Below are positions 43,848 through 53,775 of a stretch of 63,924 nucleotides of DNA, one piece after another. Both the position numbers and the translations under genes were made by a program. Each line of letters opens with the position of its first letter. Position 1 is the first letter of the stretch. The stretch covers positions 1 to 63,924 of the forward strand of contig DASCNA010000037.1 of the NCBI GenBank assembly GCA_036011305.1, given 5' to 3'. The DNA is from DASCNA01 sp036011305 (lineage in GTDB: Bacteria > Verrucomicrobiota > Lentisphaeria > Victivallales > GWF2-38-69). Below the pieces are notes generated by a model. The model was not told where the DNA came from and searched no databases. It saw only the letters and a list, made by a program, of their open reading frames with translations.

Positions 43848-46800
43848 ATGAATATACGTTTGTATTCCAGGTTTTTTTCTCTTGCTTGCCTGGGTTTTTT
43901 TGGAATTCTTGCCCAAACGCTCCTGTTTCGTACTTTCCTGGTTACTTTTGACGGGAATGAACTCTCTATCGGCATATTTTTCTTTTCATGGTTGATTTGG
44001 GTTTGTGCAGGAGCATTAATAGCTAGAATTCATATTTCTTCTAAATTGGCAGATTATTTCTGGTTATTAATATTGATCTATATTCCTGCTTTTTTAATTC
44101 AGGACTATTTACTTTTAAATGCACAGGGAATGCTTGGAACTAAATCATTTGAACTGCTTTCCATTCAAACTCTTATTTCATATATTATACTATTTAATGC
44201 TCCTATAAGTCTACTTACAGGTTTTCTTTTTGTTATAGGAAGCAAATGGATTATCGATTGTAAAATTCCTGTAATCAGAGTGTATTTATGTGAGGCATTG
44301 GGCAGTTTCGTTGGTGCTCTATTTGTTACAGTTTTATTATTTAATAATATATCTGAACACAATATTTTTCTATTATCATCATTAATTCTTATACTGTCCT
44401 CACTATTCAGTTTATTCAATAATAGATGTTCTGCTATTATTATCCTCGGAAGAGTCCTGATATCTGTGATTTTTATAATAGGTATTTTGTTTATATCTTT
44501 AGGATATAGTGAATTTTGGACAAAATTAAATAATGAAAACCTATGGACTAGTTTACTTCATGGTGGAAATTTAGAAGGGAATATCACTACATCCCAGGCA
44601 AAATATTTATATGGTTCTTATAAGGATCAGTTTATTGTAATTGCATGGAATTCTACTTATGAAGTTCTTCCGGATTCTGACAGTTCCGTAGAGTTTGCTG
44701 CCAGTTTTTTAGCACAGAAACCTGACGCTGAAAATATCCTTGTTATCGGGCCCGGTTCTTACTCTATCTGCAGATCTTTCAGTAAACTTCCTCAGATAAA
44801 AAAAATTACATGGTTTGATACAGATCTTGAATATTCTAAAAAATTAATAAAAGTAGTTCCTGAAAAATATTTAATTAAAAATAATAAACTTATTATACCA
44901 GATGAAGATGTAAGATCTTATCTGAATTCTGGTAAAAACAGATATGATATGGTAATTTTATATCTGCAGGAACCTTCAAATTTAATTGCTAACAGATATT
45001 ATACTCTTGAATTTTTCACTTCAATAAAGAATGCATTGACAAATACTGGTATTGCAGGCATTACATTTCCTGGAGGAGAAAACTTTCTAGGAACTGAACT
45101 TAGTTATATAGGGGGTTCTCTTTATTATACATTGAAGCAGGTGTTCAGTAATATAGCATTGAAACCGGGTAATCTTAGTTGTTTTTTTGTTGCTGAAGCT
45201 AGAAATGTTATTACCAGTAATCCGGAAATTCTTGCAGTAAGACTCTCTAAATTAAAAGACTTGAGAAAGTATTACAACTTTAATAGGATATCGTCTGTAT
45301 ACAATAAAAATAGATTAGATTTTCAATTGTTGAAATATAGGAATGTTATCAGAAACAAATCACCTGGATTACTGTTGAATTCCGACAATAATCCTAAATC
45401 ATATCTTTATACACTTTTGTACTCTATTAAAAAATTGAGTAATTACAGCTTTTCTGAAAATTCTTTGGATAAGCTAATAAAAAATTTATTTACCATAATA
45501 TTATTCTGTATTATTTTATATTTTATAATAAGGATCTTTTATTTCTATTATTATGGAAATAGAACAGAGAACAGTTGTTCCGGACCGCAGAACGCCGATA
45601 TTTATTTTGCTGTATTAGTTTCAGCAATACTCGGGATGGGAATAACTGTTTTGCTGATGTTTTTGTTTCAGGTCACATTTGGTTCTTTATTTTTGTACTT
45701 TGGTTTTATTACAGCACTTTTTATGCTGGGATTATTTATCGGGGGTTTATTGATATCTTTTTATTCTGATAAATTTAGCAGTGTGTATAATATGAAATAT
45801 ACTCTGGCTTCTTGTCTGATGATATTATTTTTAACTTTAGTGTACTTAAAACCACCTGTTACTATTTTTATCTATAGTCTTTATTTTCTTATTGCAGGTT
45901 TGTTAACCGGTTTCTTTATCCCTTTAGCTGCCATTTATTTTAGAAAACGAAAAATAAGTTCAATAAAATCAGCTTCAAAGCTTGAACTACTGGATCATTT
46001 TGGCGGTGCTTTAGGGAGTATTTTATTTTCTATAATTCTGATTCCTATATTGGGATTAAATTATTCTATATTAGTAATGGTTATTTTGCTGTCTGTTGTT
46101 TTTTTGCATTCAATGATTTTAAAAAATAAACAATACGATAGTAATGAATCCGGAATTAAAATTATTTTACGTACAATCAGTATTTATATATGGTCTATTG
46201 TTTTGATAGCAGTTTTTATTAGTTATTTATGGAATTATGGCACAGGCAAACTAAAAACAGATTGGAAGTTGAATCATGCCCAACTTGTAGAATTGGCAGG
46301 TAGCGGTCACAAATTCACTGTTAAAAATATTATTATCAATAATAGAAATATTACTTACTATGAAATATTTACAGAAGCCGGACTACATTCAGGTTATGTT
46401 TTTAGCTCATCTGATTTTTCAAATGACCGGATGGGATATGCCGGACCTATAAATTTACTATCATTTACAGGTAAAAATGGTAACCTTAAGAATTTTGTAA
46501 TCCTGAATTCAGATGAAACACCTAAATATTTAGATATAGCGCTGAAAAATAAATCAATTTTTATTAATCAGAATAATACAGAAGGTACTCAGACTCCAAT
46601 AATCAATGCAGTCACAGGAGCTACTGCAAGTTCGGTTACAATATCTAAAAATCTTAATGAATCAATACAGAACTTTTCGCTGCATATTCTTGAAAAAAAA
46701 GCGAGGGGGGCAGAATTTCAATATGATAATACTAAAATACATTTCAGTATTATTATTTTCATAATCTTTACTATTATTGCTATATTTATACGTTTAAGGC

Positions 46801-47795
46801 CTAAATCATATATCAAAAATATTTATTTATTAGTCTGCTTATTTGTTTTAGGAATTATTTATAATTTACAATATTCCAGTGATCATATATTTAATTTATT
46901 ATCTGCAAAATATACTTGGATAACGTTTGTTTCTGCTGCAGCATTAATTTTGATTGTGCCTATATTAGTTTTTTTATTTGGAAATATTTATTGCGGCTAT
47001 GTCTGCCCGTTTGGAGCATTGCAGGAAATAATATTTAAATTTTTTATCTTTCTACTTAAACTTATCAGAGCAGATAAGGTTACATATTATATCAATAGAA
47101 AAGTATGGTCATGCTTAAAAATTGTAAAATATATAATTTTGCTGTTTCTTATTGTTTTATTTTTTGTTTATGGTAAAAACCTGGCATCACAACCAGATCC
47201 CTTAATTTATGTATTTGTGCCGACAAGAACAGGTGATATTTGGTTTTTAATTATTATTATATTATTTGTATCTCTCTTTTACAAAAGACTTTGGTGTAGA
47301 TGTATCTGCCCGACAGGTGCTTTCCTCTCATTAATTAGTTCCTTCTCATTTATTAAGATACTCAAACCCAGAGTGAAAATAGGTAAATGTGATTTAGGAG
47401 TTTATCAAGATGATATTGACTGTATATGCTGTGATAATTGCAGAATAGAATATTCTAAAACGAAATACAAGAAGTCAGTAATCTATAATATAATATTTGT
47501 TTTTATTATTTTAAGTTTAGGGGTGTATATAATTATTCAGGCAGTTTTTGGAGTTATGAGGTATGAGCACAAAAAACTGGTGGTTATTCAAAAAACTGAG
47601 TCAGCCTTAATTAAGAAGAGAGTTAAACCATTTTCAGGAGAAAAAACTGAGAAAATGGTCTTTCACGATTTAGTTAAAATTAAACCTTCACATGGTGTAA
47701 CAAGGAAAATTAATGTAAGAAATTATAAAAGCTTAATCAATAGATCTCATTTATCAGATAAGAAAGCTAAATATTATCATATTATAAAGGATTAG
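43848..47795 (+). CDS. Giant membrane fusion: spermidine-synthase-like, FMN-binding, NosR/NapH-like Fe-S
   Basis: This 1315-residue protein carries four recognisable regions. Residues 1-220 form an MFS-like helix block. Residues 250-500 form a SAM/spermidine-synthase-like fold (LVIGPGSYSICR at about 299; RYDMVILYLQEPSN). A second helix block spans 550-800. An FMN-binding domain spans about 825-950, with the covalent-attachment motif VTGATASS at 922-929. The last part (960-1230) has helices and two CxxxCP motifs (C1049/C1053 and C1150/C1154). A Cys cluster (C1181, C1192, C1194, C1195, C1198) follows, as in NosR/NapH-type polyferredoxins. The Asp normally catalytic in spermidine synthase appears replaced. 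I infer transfer of cytoplasmic electrons to a periplasmic flavin. Confidence 0.85.
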   Translation: MNIRLYSRFFSLACLGFFGILAQTLLFRTFLVTFDGNELSIGIFFFSWLIWVCAGALIARIHISSKLADYFWLLILIYIPAFLIQDYLLLNAQGMLGTKSFELLSIQTLISYIILFNAPISLLTGFLFVIGSKWIIDCKIPVIRVYLCEALGSFVGALFVTVLLFNNISEHNIFLLSSLILILSSLFSLFNNRCSAIIILGRVLISVIFIIGILFISLGYSEFWTKLNNENLWTSLLHGGNLEGNITTSQAKYLYGSYKDQFIVIAWNSTYEVLPDSDSSVEFAASFLAQKPDAENILVIGPGSYSICRSFSKLPQIKKITWFDTDLEYSKKLIKVVPEKYLIKNNKLIIPDEDVRSYLNSGKNRYDMVILYLQEPSNLIANRYYTLEFFTSIKNALTNTGIAGITFPGGENFLGTELSYIGGSLYYTLKQVFSNIALKPGNLSCFFVAEARNVITSNPEILAVRLSKLKDLRKYYNFNRISSVYNKNRLDFQLLKYRNVIRNKSPGLLLNSDNNPKSYLYTLLYSIKKLSNYSFSENSLDKLIKNLFTIILFCIILYFIIRIFYFYYYGNRTENSCSGPQNADIYFAVLVSAILGMGITVLLMFLFQVTFGSLFLYFGFITALFMLGLFIGGLLISFYSDKFSSVYNMKYTLASCLMILFLTLVYLKPPVTIFIYSLYFLIAGLLTGFFIPLAAIYFRKRKISSIKSASKLELLDHFGGALGSILFSIILIPILGLNYSILVMVILLSVVFLHSMILKNKQYDSNESGIKIILRTISIYIWSIVLIAVFISYLWNYGTGKLKTDWKLNHAQLVELAGSGHKFTVKNIIINNRNITYYEIFTEAGLHSGYVFSSSDFSNDRMGYAGPINLLSFTGKNGNLKNFVILNSDETPKYLDIALKNKSIFINQNNTEGTQTPIINAVTGATASSVTISKNLNESIQNFSLHILEKKARGAEFQYDNTKIHFSIIIFIIFTIIAIFIRLRPKSYIKNIYLLVCLFVLGIIYNLQYSSDHIFNLLSAKYTWITFVSAAALILIVPILVFLFGNIYCGYVCPFGALQEIIFKFFIFLLKLIRADKVTYYINRKVWSCLKIVKYIILLFLIVLFFVYGKNLASQPDPLIYVFVPTRTGDIWFLIIIILFVSLFYKRLWCRCICPTGAFLSLISSFSFIKILKPRVKIGKCDLGVYQDDIDCICCDNCRIEYSKTKYKKSVIYNIIFVFIILSLGVYIIIQAVFGVMRYEHKKLVVIQKTESALIKKRVKPFSGEKTEKMVFHDLVKIKPSHGVTRKINVRNYKSLINRSHLSDKKAKYYHIIKD

Positions 47796-47869
47796 AAATA
47801 GATATAATCAATGTAAAGTGTATTTTTACTTTATTTTTTGAAAGGTTAAATAAAAATGGGTGATAGGAT

Positions 47870-48826
47870 ATGATAAAAACGGTGTTGTGTATCTCAATTT
47901 TTTTTATTGGAATAATCTCTCTTTTTGCTTTAGATAGTATTCCAGGTATAAGCGGTATGACTAAAATAAATGATAATAGCTTTCTTATTGTCAGAGATCT
48001 AAAAAACCCTATTCAGAAAGGAAATCGACTTGGAATAGTAACAATTTTAAAAAACAGGATTAATTACCAGCCTGTAGAAGTAAATAACTGGAAAGACAAA
48101 GAGGGTACCCCCAGTGATTTAGAGGCAGTTTGCGGTATCTCTGGTACAAAAAATGAATACCTTGTTGCAGAATCAGGTTATTATAAGCATAAGTTCGGTC
48201 GTGTTTTTAGAATTAAGCTCTTCAAAAATGATAAAGAATGGAAAGCAGAAGTTTTAAATGTTTTGAGAATTTATGAAGTAACGCTGGACAGAAAAGGTTC
48301 AACTCCTAGTGCATATCAGAATGAAGGTATGGGCTGCATTTCTTTTAATAAAAAAACTGTTTTGATCTATACCACCCGCGGAAAAGCTGAAAAAGGAAAG
48401 CTTGCAAGTATTATTTGGGGAGAAGTTAATTTTAATAATAATACCTTTAAAAAAATGGGAGAAAGTACTTTGGTTGTAAAAACTCTGCTTGGCGACAGAG
48501 ACTGCAGTGATTTGTATATTGTCAAAGAAAGTGATACTGCTTATAAATTATGGGCTGTTTCTACAGTTGATTCAGGTGATTTAGGTCCTTTTGTTTCTGA
48601 AATTTATTCTCCTGGGAAAATAATAATACAGATGGGGACAGTGCAGTTTATTCCTAATTCAGAATATGATAATGGACTTTTAATCAATGGATTAAAAATA
48701 GAGGCTTTAGCTGCTCCTGCAGATTTGATACCGAAAAGTAAATTCAGTATTGGTACAGATGATGAAATCTATGGTGGTGTATGGAGACCAATAGGATTAG
48801 CAAAGAAAATTAAACTGTCCAGTTAG
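47870..48826 (+). CDS. Secreted protein, possible beta-propeller, unknown function
   Basis: This 318-residue exported protein has a signal peptide at about 1-20 (ends LFA). The mature part has short repeats of strands with Gly, Asp and Asn turns, such as GISGMTKINDNSFLIVRD and AVCGISGTKNEYLVAESG. These resemble DUF3616- or SdiA-regulated-type propellers and esterase-like phytase repeats, but the match is only in style. There is no Cys-x-x-Cys, haem motif or transmembrane helix. It follows the giant fusion gene 74 bases downstream on the same strand, so co-transcription is likely, and it ends the cluster. It could be a periplasmic partner. Confidence 0.5.
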   Translation: MIKTVLCISIFFIGIISLFALDSIPGISGMTKINDNSFLIVRDLKNPIQKGNRLGIVTILKNRINYQPVEVNNWKDKEGTPSDLEAVCGISGTKNEYLVAESGYYKHKFGRVFRIKLFKNDKEWKAEVLNVLRIYEVTLDRKGSTPSAYQNEGMGCISFNKKTVLIYTTRGKAEKGKLASIIWGEVNFNNNTFKKMGESTLVVKTLLGDRDCSDLYIVKESDTAYKLWAVSTVDSGDLGPFVSEIYSPGKIIIQMGTVQFIPNSEYDNGLLINGLKIEALAAPADLIPKSKFSIGTDDEIYGGVWRPIGLAKKIKLSS

Positions 48827-48960
48827 TATAAAATATGTATTGAATGCTTTATATAACAGAAATGAGTGTTAAAATGTTTTATTAAGCAATAATTTTATGC
48901 TTGCTGAAGTGTGTTGAAAAATATATTAATAATTTTATATAAAGAAGAGTATATGTGTAA

Positions 48961-49572
48961 ATGAATATTGAAATTTTTTTAAATTCTCTGATGGCATATT
49001 TTATCATAATTGATCCATTGGGTATATCTCTGATTTTTTCCGCTTTAACTGATGGGAAATCAAAAACATATAAGAAAATAATGGCGTTAAAGGCAGTTAT
49101 TTTATCTTACATTATTATTCTTCTTTTCGGATTTTTCGGTAACAAATTATTATCGAGTTTGGGAATTCATATATACTCTTTTAAAATTGCAGGAGGATTT
49201 TTACTTTTTTATACAGCATTCCATATGATTGTAAAACCTGAAGATGAGAATACAGGTGGCAGAAAAGGACATGAAGATGATATTTCTGTCTATCCTCTTA
49301 CTATTCCTCTCATGGCCGGACCTGGGGTTTTAACCATGACTATTCTACTGTTTTCAAATACAAGTGGAGATGTAATATCCAATATATCTATATCAATTGC
49401 AGCAGCAATTATCTATATCGTTGCATTCATATGCTTTATGCTTTCAAGTAATATTAAGCGGGCTATAGGTAAATCGGGTATCAATATTATAAAAAGACTT
49501 GTTGGAGTATTATTAGCTTCTCTATCTGTTCAATTTATTGTTGACGGTTTTAAAGCTGCTGGAGTATTATAG
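48961..49572 (+). CDS. MarC family integral membrane protein
   Basis: This 203-residue protein has six transmembrane helices. FIIIDPLGISLIFSALTDG near the start and FKIAGGFLLFYTAFHMI are characteristic of the MarC (UPF0056) family. YPLTIPLMAGPGVLTMTILL holds the second family motif. The biochemical function of MarC proteins is unknown; some affect amino-acid export or stress tolerance. It lies 134 bases after the AmmeMemo cluster and abuts a convergent gene by one base. Confidence 0.9.
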   Translation: MNIEIFLNSLMAYFIIIDPLGISLIFSALTDGKSKTYKKIMALKAVILSYIIILLFGFFGNKLLSSLGIHIYSFKIAGGFLLFYTAFHMIVKPEDENTGGRKGHEDDISVYPLTIPLMAGPGVLTMTILLFSNTSGDVISNISISIAAAIIYIVAFICFMLSSNIKRAIGKSGINIIKRLVGVLLASLSVQFIVDGFKAAGVL

Positions 49573-50406
49573 TTAAGATAGAACTGTTTTATCATGATAT
49601 TTTTTTGCTAAATTGGACAATTTAAGCATAAATTCATCAGAGGGAGTCTCTGCTGTACAAATATTTCTTCTGACACCCATTGGACGATATTTTATCAGTT
49701 TATAATTTATATCTGAACAATTTAATATTTTTGCTGTTTCTGTAACTGTTTTTTCACAATTGATAAGGGGAGGGCATATTACAGTTCTAACTTCATATAT
49801 TTTCTTTAGTTTTAGCAATGCCTTAAAATTTTCAATTATTATTTTATTTTCAGATCCGGTTAGATTTTTGTGCTCATTGTTGTTAATTGCTTTAATATCA
49901 TAAATAAAGAAATCAGTAATATCTATGAGTTTCTTTATATCATCTATATTGAATAAACCGTTAGTATCTACAGCTAAAGTTAAATTTGGGTATTCATTCT
50001 TAATAAGTTTATACAGTTCAGTTATCTGAAAGTATTGTAAAGTACATTCACCGCCGCTAACCGTTATACCTGATATAAATTTATTATATCGTTCTATTTT
50101 TTTCAAAATATCATCTATTGAATAATTAATTGTCTTGGGAGAAGAGTTGTTAGGGCAGGCATTAACACATAAATCACAGTCGATACAGTATTTTGATCTG
50201 TATTGAATTTTGCCTTTTATTAATTTTACAGCACAGGTTTTACAGACTTTGATGCATTGCCCGCATGAGTTGCATTTGTTTAACGTTTCAGGGTTATGGC
50301 AGTAGGAGCAGTTTAAATTACACCCCTGAAGAAATACTGCAAAACGGTTACCGGGGCTGTCTACATTGGAAAAAGGAATGATTTTATTTACTGATAAATT
50401 TGCCAT
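49573..50406 (-). CDS. yjjW: YjjW-like glycyl-radical-enzyme activase
   Basis: This 277-residue radical SAM activase has motif CNLNCSYC (C29, C33, C36) in FLQGCNLNCSYCHNPE. The inserted ferredoxin region carries two clusters of Cys: C45, C48, C51, C55 (with C58), then C74, C77, C80, C84. TVSGGECTL follows. That insert defines the class of activases with two extra 4Fe-4S sites, the type that generates the glycyl radical on YjjI or pyruvate-formate-lyase-like enzymes. The neighbour 8 bases upstream encodes the YjjI-type enzyme, so this is its cognate activase. Radical chemistry requires anaerobic conditions. Confidence 0.88.
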   Translation of the reverse strand: MANLSVNKIIPFSNVDSPGNRFAVFLQGCNLNCSYCHNPETLNKCNSCGQCIKVCKTCAVKLIKGKIQYRSKYCIDCDLCVNACPNNSSPKTINYSIDDILKKIERYNKFISGITVSGGECTLQYFQITELYKLIKNEYPNLTLAVDTNGLFNIDDIKKLIDITDFFIYDIKAINNNEHKNLTGSENKIIIENFKALLKLKKIYEVRTVICPPLINCEKTVTETAKILNCSDINYKLIKYRPMGVRRNICTAETPSDEFMLKLSNLAKKYHDKTVLS

Positions 50407-50414
50407 AAATGGTA

Positions 50415-51899
50415 TTATTGTTTTCTGATTTTTCTATTCATTACATTAAGGCTTTCTCTGGCATTTTGTCCAAGACAGGTTGTATCTCTGAGAACAGATT
50501 TGTTATTATCAAGTTTTTCGATTTCTGATTTTTTAACAAGATAACCTGAAATTCGTACAACATCAGAGTCATCAGAATATAGTGAAAAATAACGAAGTCC
50601 GTTAGAAAAACTACCTTTAATTATATCCAGTAAAGCTTCAGGATTTTTTTTGTACATTTTGTCAAACACGAATATATCTCCAATTCCTGAAGGGAAATAT
50701 TTATGAAACGGAGCTGATTGAAGAATATGATCATAAAGCATTGGTTCTTCACCGATGGGGATCCTACAACCCGGGGTTGTATTGTAATCACTGCTGATAC
50801 CAACCTGAGCATGTAGTAGATATCTGTTATTGCTGCCTTGACAATAAGGTGCAGTATGATTATTTATCAATTCATCAATTGTCTGTATTATCTTAAGTCC
50901 TAATTCATTTGCTTTTTCATCATGTCCAAATCTTTTTTCTTTATCTTCAGTAAGAATATTCACACATTCAGCAAGTCCTACTAGTCCAAACATCGCAGTG
51001 AAATTAGCTAAATTTATAAAACCTTCTTCTACGAGAAAATTATTTTCAAAGAAACGCGATTCTTCAACAATAAATTTCACTCTCTTATCCATTAAAGATG
51101 ACATGTTGTCAATAAGTTCAGGGAGTTTATTTTCCATAAAATCATTAATTGATATTGATGATTTAGCAAGTTTATTTAAAAGCACCCTAACAAGTGTATG
51201 GCTGCCACCTCCTACTCTCAGACCATTATAGCAGCTTGCTATTGCGTAATCACTGTTAAAATTTTTGTGGAAAATATTATCATTGGCAAAGCTGGGTTTT
51301 GCTGTAATCAGTGCACTGTTTATTGCGTTAACTGCAAATTCATCGCTTGTTTTATTATTGTATTTTAAAGTAATATTTGGTGTAGGTAAATTAAGTTCTT
51401 TTGCGACTCTGAGTATAATGTTCCCTGCTTTAGTTTCTTCTGGGCCTAAGTTGGAGTGGCAGAAAGAATCTGTAATAGTTTTATCAATGTGAAGAAGAAA
51501 AAGCCTAATAGCTTTATAAGCTTCTTCCTCATCAATAATAAATCTGTTTAACAGTTTATCTATATTGCCTATATAAACGGGCATAGTTGTTATTGATGGG
51601 ATATGTTTATAAAAAATAAGCAGACTGTTTGTAGCTTCCCAGATATCAGATGGAGGATTGAGACCTAAGAATTTACAGCCATGTTTCATTAGTTTATCAA
51701 AATCAGCAACAATATATCTTGGCCTGTAAGGAGCATTACCCTCATTCATAGTACATATTATATTGTCTGTGATTAGTTTTCTTTCAGAAAAAGTCAAATC
51801 TATAGGGGTTATGCTGTTTTCGGCATGTTGGGCAAGAGAGACAACTTTCTGTTCATATGTTAAACCAGTGTTTTCTACTATTTTTAATACGCTAGGCAT
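50415..51899 (-). CDS. yjjI: YjjI-family glycyl radical enzyme
   Basis: This 494-residue enzyme belongs to the DUF3029/YjjI group, shorter than pyruvate formate-lyase. The likely catalytic Cys is C223 in ASCYNGLRVGGGSHTLVR. The glycyl-radical loop is VVRISGYLVKK, with G452, near the C-terminus, consistent with the family. SKDxTP-type choline or glycerol motifs are absent, and there is no second adjacent Cys as in PFL. The physiological substrate of YjjI is, as far as I know, unknown. The activase gene follows 8 bases downstream. Both genes are transcribed away from the permease gene at 52101. Confidence 0.88.
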   Translation of the reverse strand: MPSVLKIVENTGLTYEQKVVSLAQHAENSITPIDLTFSERKLITDNIICTMNEGNAPYRPRYIVADFDKLMKHGCKFLGLNPPSDIWEATNSLLIFYKHIPSITTMPVYIGNIDKLLNRFIIDEEEAYKAIRLFLLHIDKTITDSFCHSNLGPEETKAGNIILRVAKELNLPTPNITLKYNNKTSDEFAVNAINSALITAKPSFANDNIFHKNFNSDYAIASCYNGLRVGGGSHTLVRVLLNKLAKSSISINDFMENKLPELIDNMSSLMDKRVKFIVEESRFFENNFLVEEGFINLANFTAMFGLVGLAECVNILTEDKEKRFGHDEKANELGLKIIQTIDELINNHTAPYCQGSNNRYLLHAQVGISSDYNTTPGCRIPIGEEPMLYDHILQSAPFHKYFPSGIGDIFVFDKMYKKNPEALLDIIKGSFSNGLRYFSLYSDDSDVVRISGYLVKKSEIEKLDNNKSVLRDTTCLGQNARESLNVMNRKIRKQ

Positions 51900-52100
51900 A
51901 TAAAGTTTCCGATTATAAAATTATTTAATGATATTAAATAATTTAAATGCAGTGAGGCCTATTTCAAGATATTTGATAATCATATATAATTGAATAATGT
52001 TTATTAGTTCGATTGAGCTTGTAAAGTAACGACAATACTTTAAATAAATTACATCTTTTCTAAAATTTCACTAAATATTAAATTTGGATAATTATAAATT

Positions 52101-53378
52101 ATGAATAAAGTAAAACAAGCTGACAATAGCAGCAAGAGAATAAAATTGAATGCAAACGACTGGGGATGGGTCACCTTGAATATTGGGATGGGTATCGGTG
52201 CCGGGATTGTATTTTTACCTCTTCAAGCTGGGCTTGTAGGGTTCTGGATTTTTCTTATTGCAATTGTATTGGCTTATCCTGCCCTTTATTTATTTCAAAG
52301 ACTTTTTATTAATACTCTGGCTTCTGCCAGAGCCTGTGAAGACTATCCAACTATTATTTCCGAATATTTAGGTAGAAAATGGGGCGTTATCCTCGGTTTT
52401 ATCTACTTTATCATGTTAATTATCTGGGTTTTTGTTTATAGCCAAACACTTACAAATGACAGTGCTTCATATTTGTACACTTATGGTATTACGCCTGTTG
52501 TGTTGTCCAAATATTATATATATGGATTAGGAGTCGTCATATTTCTGGTGTTCTTAGCATTCAAAAGTGAGAAACTCCTATTTAGGCTTTCAAAAACACT
52601 TGTTGTTATTATTCTATTGATTCTAATTGTTCTCGGGATAATGATGATTCCGCAGTGGAGAGCTTATCATATTATGGAAATGGTATCTGCTCTCAAAACG
52701 ACTAAAAGCGTTATAGTGACACTGCCTTTTGCAATGACCTCTATTCTTTTTCTGCAATCACTGAGCCCAATGGTTATTGCTATGAGAGCAAGATATGAAG
52801 ATGTAGAATTAACAAGGAAAAAATCATTAAAGATAATGAATACATCTTTTCTATTGCTCGGAAGTATTGTTTTCTTTTTTGCATTTTCATGTACTCTTTC
52901 GGTAGTGCACCATGAAGCTGTAAAAGCTTTTAATGAAAATATTTCTTTTCTTGCAATTATTGCTAAAGTCTTTCCTGGAATTACATTGAAATTGATGGGG
53001 GTAGCATTGGATATTTTTGCCATAATGACATCTTTTTTTGGAGTTATACTGGCATTTCATGAAGCCTGTTTTGGCCTTTATATGAATATTTTTGTCAAGA
53101 AAAAAATACCTAAAAAACAGGTAAATGTAAAAAAAGTTTCTGCAGGAATAATAGTATTTATTATTCTGATTGCCTGGGTTGCCATTATTATTAACACTCC
53201 AATTCTTTATTTTACCAGCATATGCAGTCCAATCTTCGGTATTATTGGATGTTTTATCCCCGTTATTCTTGTATATAAATCAGAAAAACTAAAGCAGTAT
53301 CGAGGGATAATTCCAATTATTGTGATTATCACAGGTATTCTGCTTGTTATATCGCCATTCCTGGCTTTTATCCATTGA
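52101..53378 (+). CDS. HAAAP-family amino-acid permease (SdaC/TdcC/TnaB-like)
   Basis: This 425-residue, 11-helix permease belongs to the hydroxy/aromatic amino-acid branch. The start reads ANDWGWVTLNIGMGIGAGIVFLPLQAG, the conserved helix-1 segment. FHEACFGLYMNIF and SPMVIAMRARYEDV are further family motifs. SdaC and TdcC take up serine/threonine, and TnaB/Mtr take tryptophan. The sequence alone does not discriminate. The GxG segment and short N-terminus favour a serine-type carrier. Divergent from the yjjI operon, it may share its control region. A VOC protein gene lies 34 bases downstream. Confidence 0.83.
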   Translation: MNKVKQADNSSKRIKLNANDWGWVTLNIGMGIGAGIVFLPLQAGLVGFWIFLIAIVLAYPALYLFQRLFINTLASARACEDYPTIISEYLGRKWGVILGFIYFIMLIIWVFVYSQTLTNDSASYLYTYGITPVVLSKYYIYGLGVVIFLVFLAFKSEKLLFRLSKTLVVIILLILIVLGIMMIPQWRAYHIMEMVSALKTTKSVIVTLPFAMTSILFLQSLSPMVIAMRARYEDVELTRKKSLKIMNTSFLLLGSIVFFFAFSCTLSVVHHEAVKAFNENISFLAIIAKVFPGITLKLMGVALDIFAIMTSFFGVILAFHEACFGLYMNIFVKKKIPKKQVNVKKVSAGIIVFIILIAWVAIIINTPILYFTSICSPIFGIIGCFIPVILVYKSEKLKQYRGIIPIIVIITGILLVISPFLAFIH

Positions 53379-53412
53379 GATAGAATTTTATAAAGAGTAT
53401 TAGGATGAAAAA

Positions 53413-53775
53413 ATGAGTAATAAAATAATTATAAGTAATTTTATCTTATATTGTAAAAACTGGCAGAAAGCAGTTGACTTTTATTCGAAAAAAATTGGTC
53501 TGGAAATTAACTTCAAAAATGACTGGTTTGTAGAGTTTATACTGAATGATTCAAGCAGACTGAGTGTTGCTGATGAAAGTCGGGCATCAGTAAAAAGCAA
53601 TTTCGGTAACGGAACTACTTTATCCTTTAAAATAGACGATTTAAATACACAGAGAGAGTTTTTGATAAATAGAGGAGTTGAAACACCGGAGATAAAAGTT
53701 CATTCCTGGGGAGCTACTGTTTTATATATTTATGATCCTGAAGGAAATAGAATTGAGTTTTGGGAAGAAAAATAA
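53413..53775 (+). CDS. VOC (glyoxalase/bleomycin-resistance) family protein
   Basis: This 120-residue protein has two beta-alpha-beta-beta-beta modules typical of the vicinal oxygen chelate fold. It begins with FILYCKNWQKAVDFYSKKIGLE. The C-terminal strand YIYDPEGNRIEFWEE carries the metal-ligand Glu region. Members include glyoxalases, dioxygenases, fosfomycin and bleomycin resistance proteins. No metal pattern specific for one of them is clear. It is probably co-transcribed with the permease. Confidence 0.82.
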   Translation: MSNKIIISNFILYCKNWQKAVDFYSKKIGLEINFKNDWFVEFILNDSSRLSVADESRASVKSNFGNGTTLSFKIDDLNTQREFLINRGVETPEIKVHSWGATVLYIYDPEGNRIEFWEEK

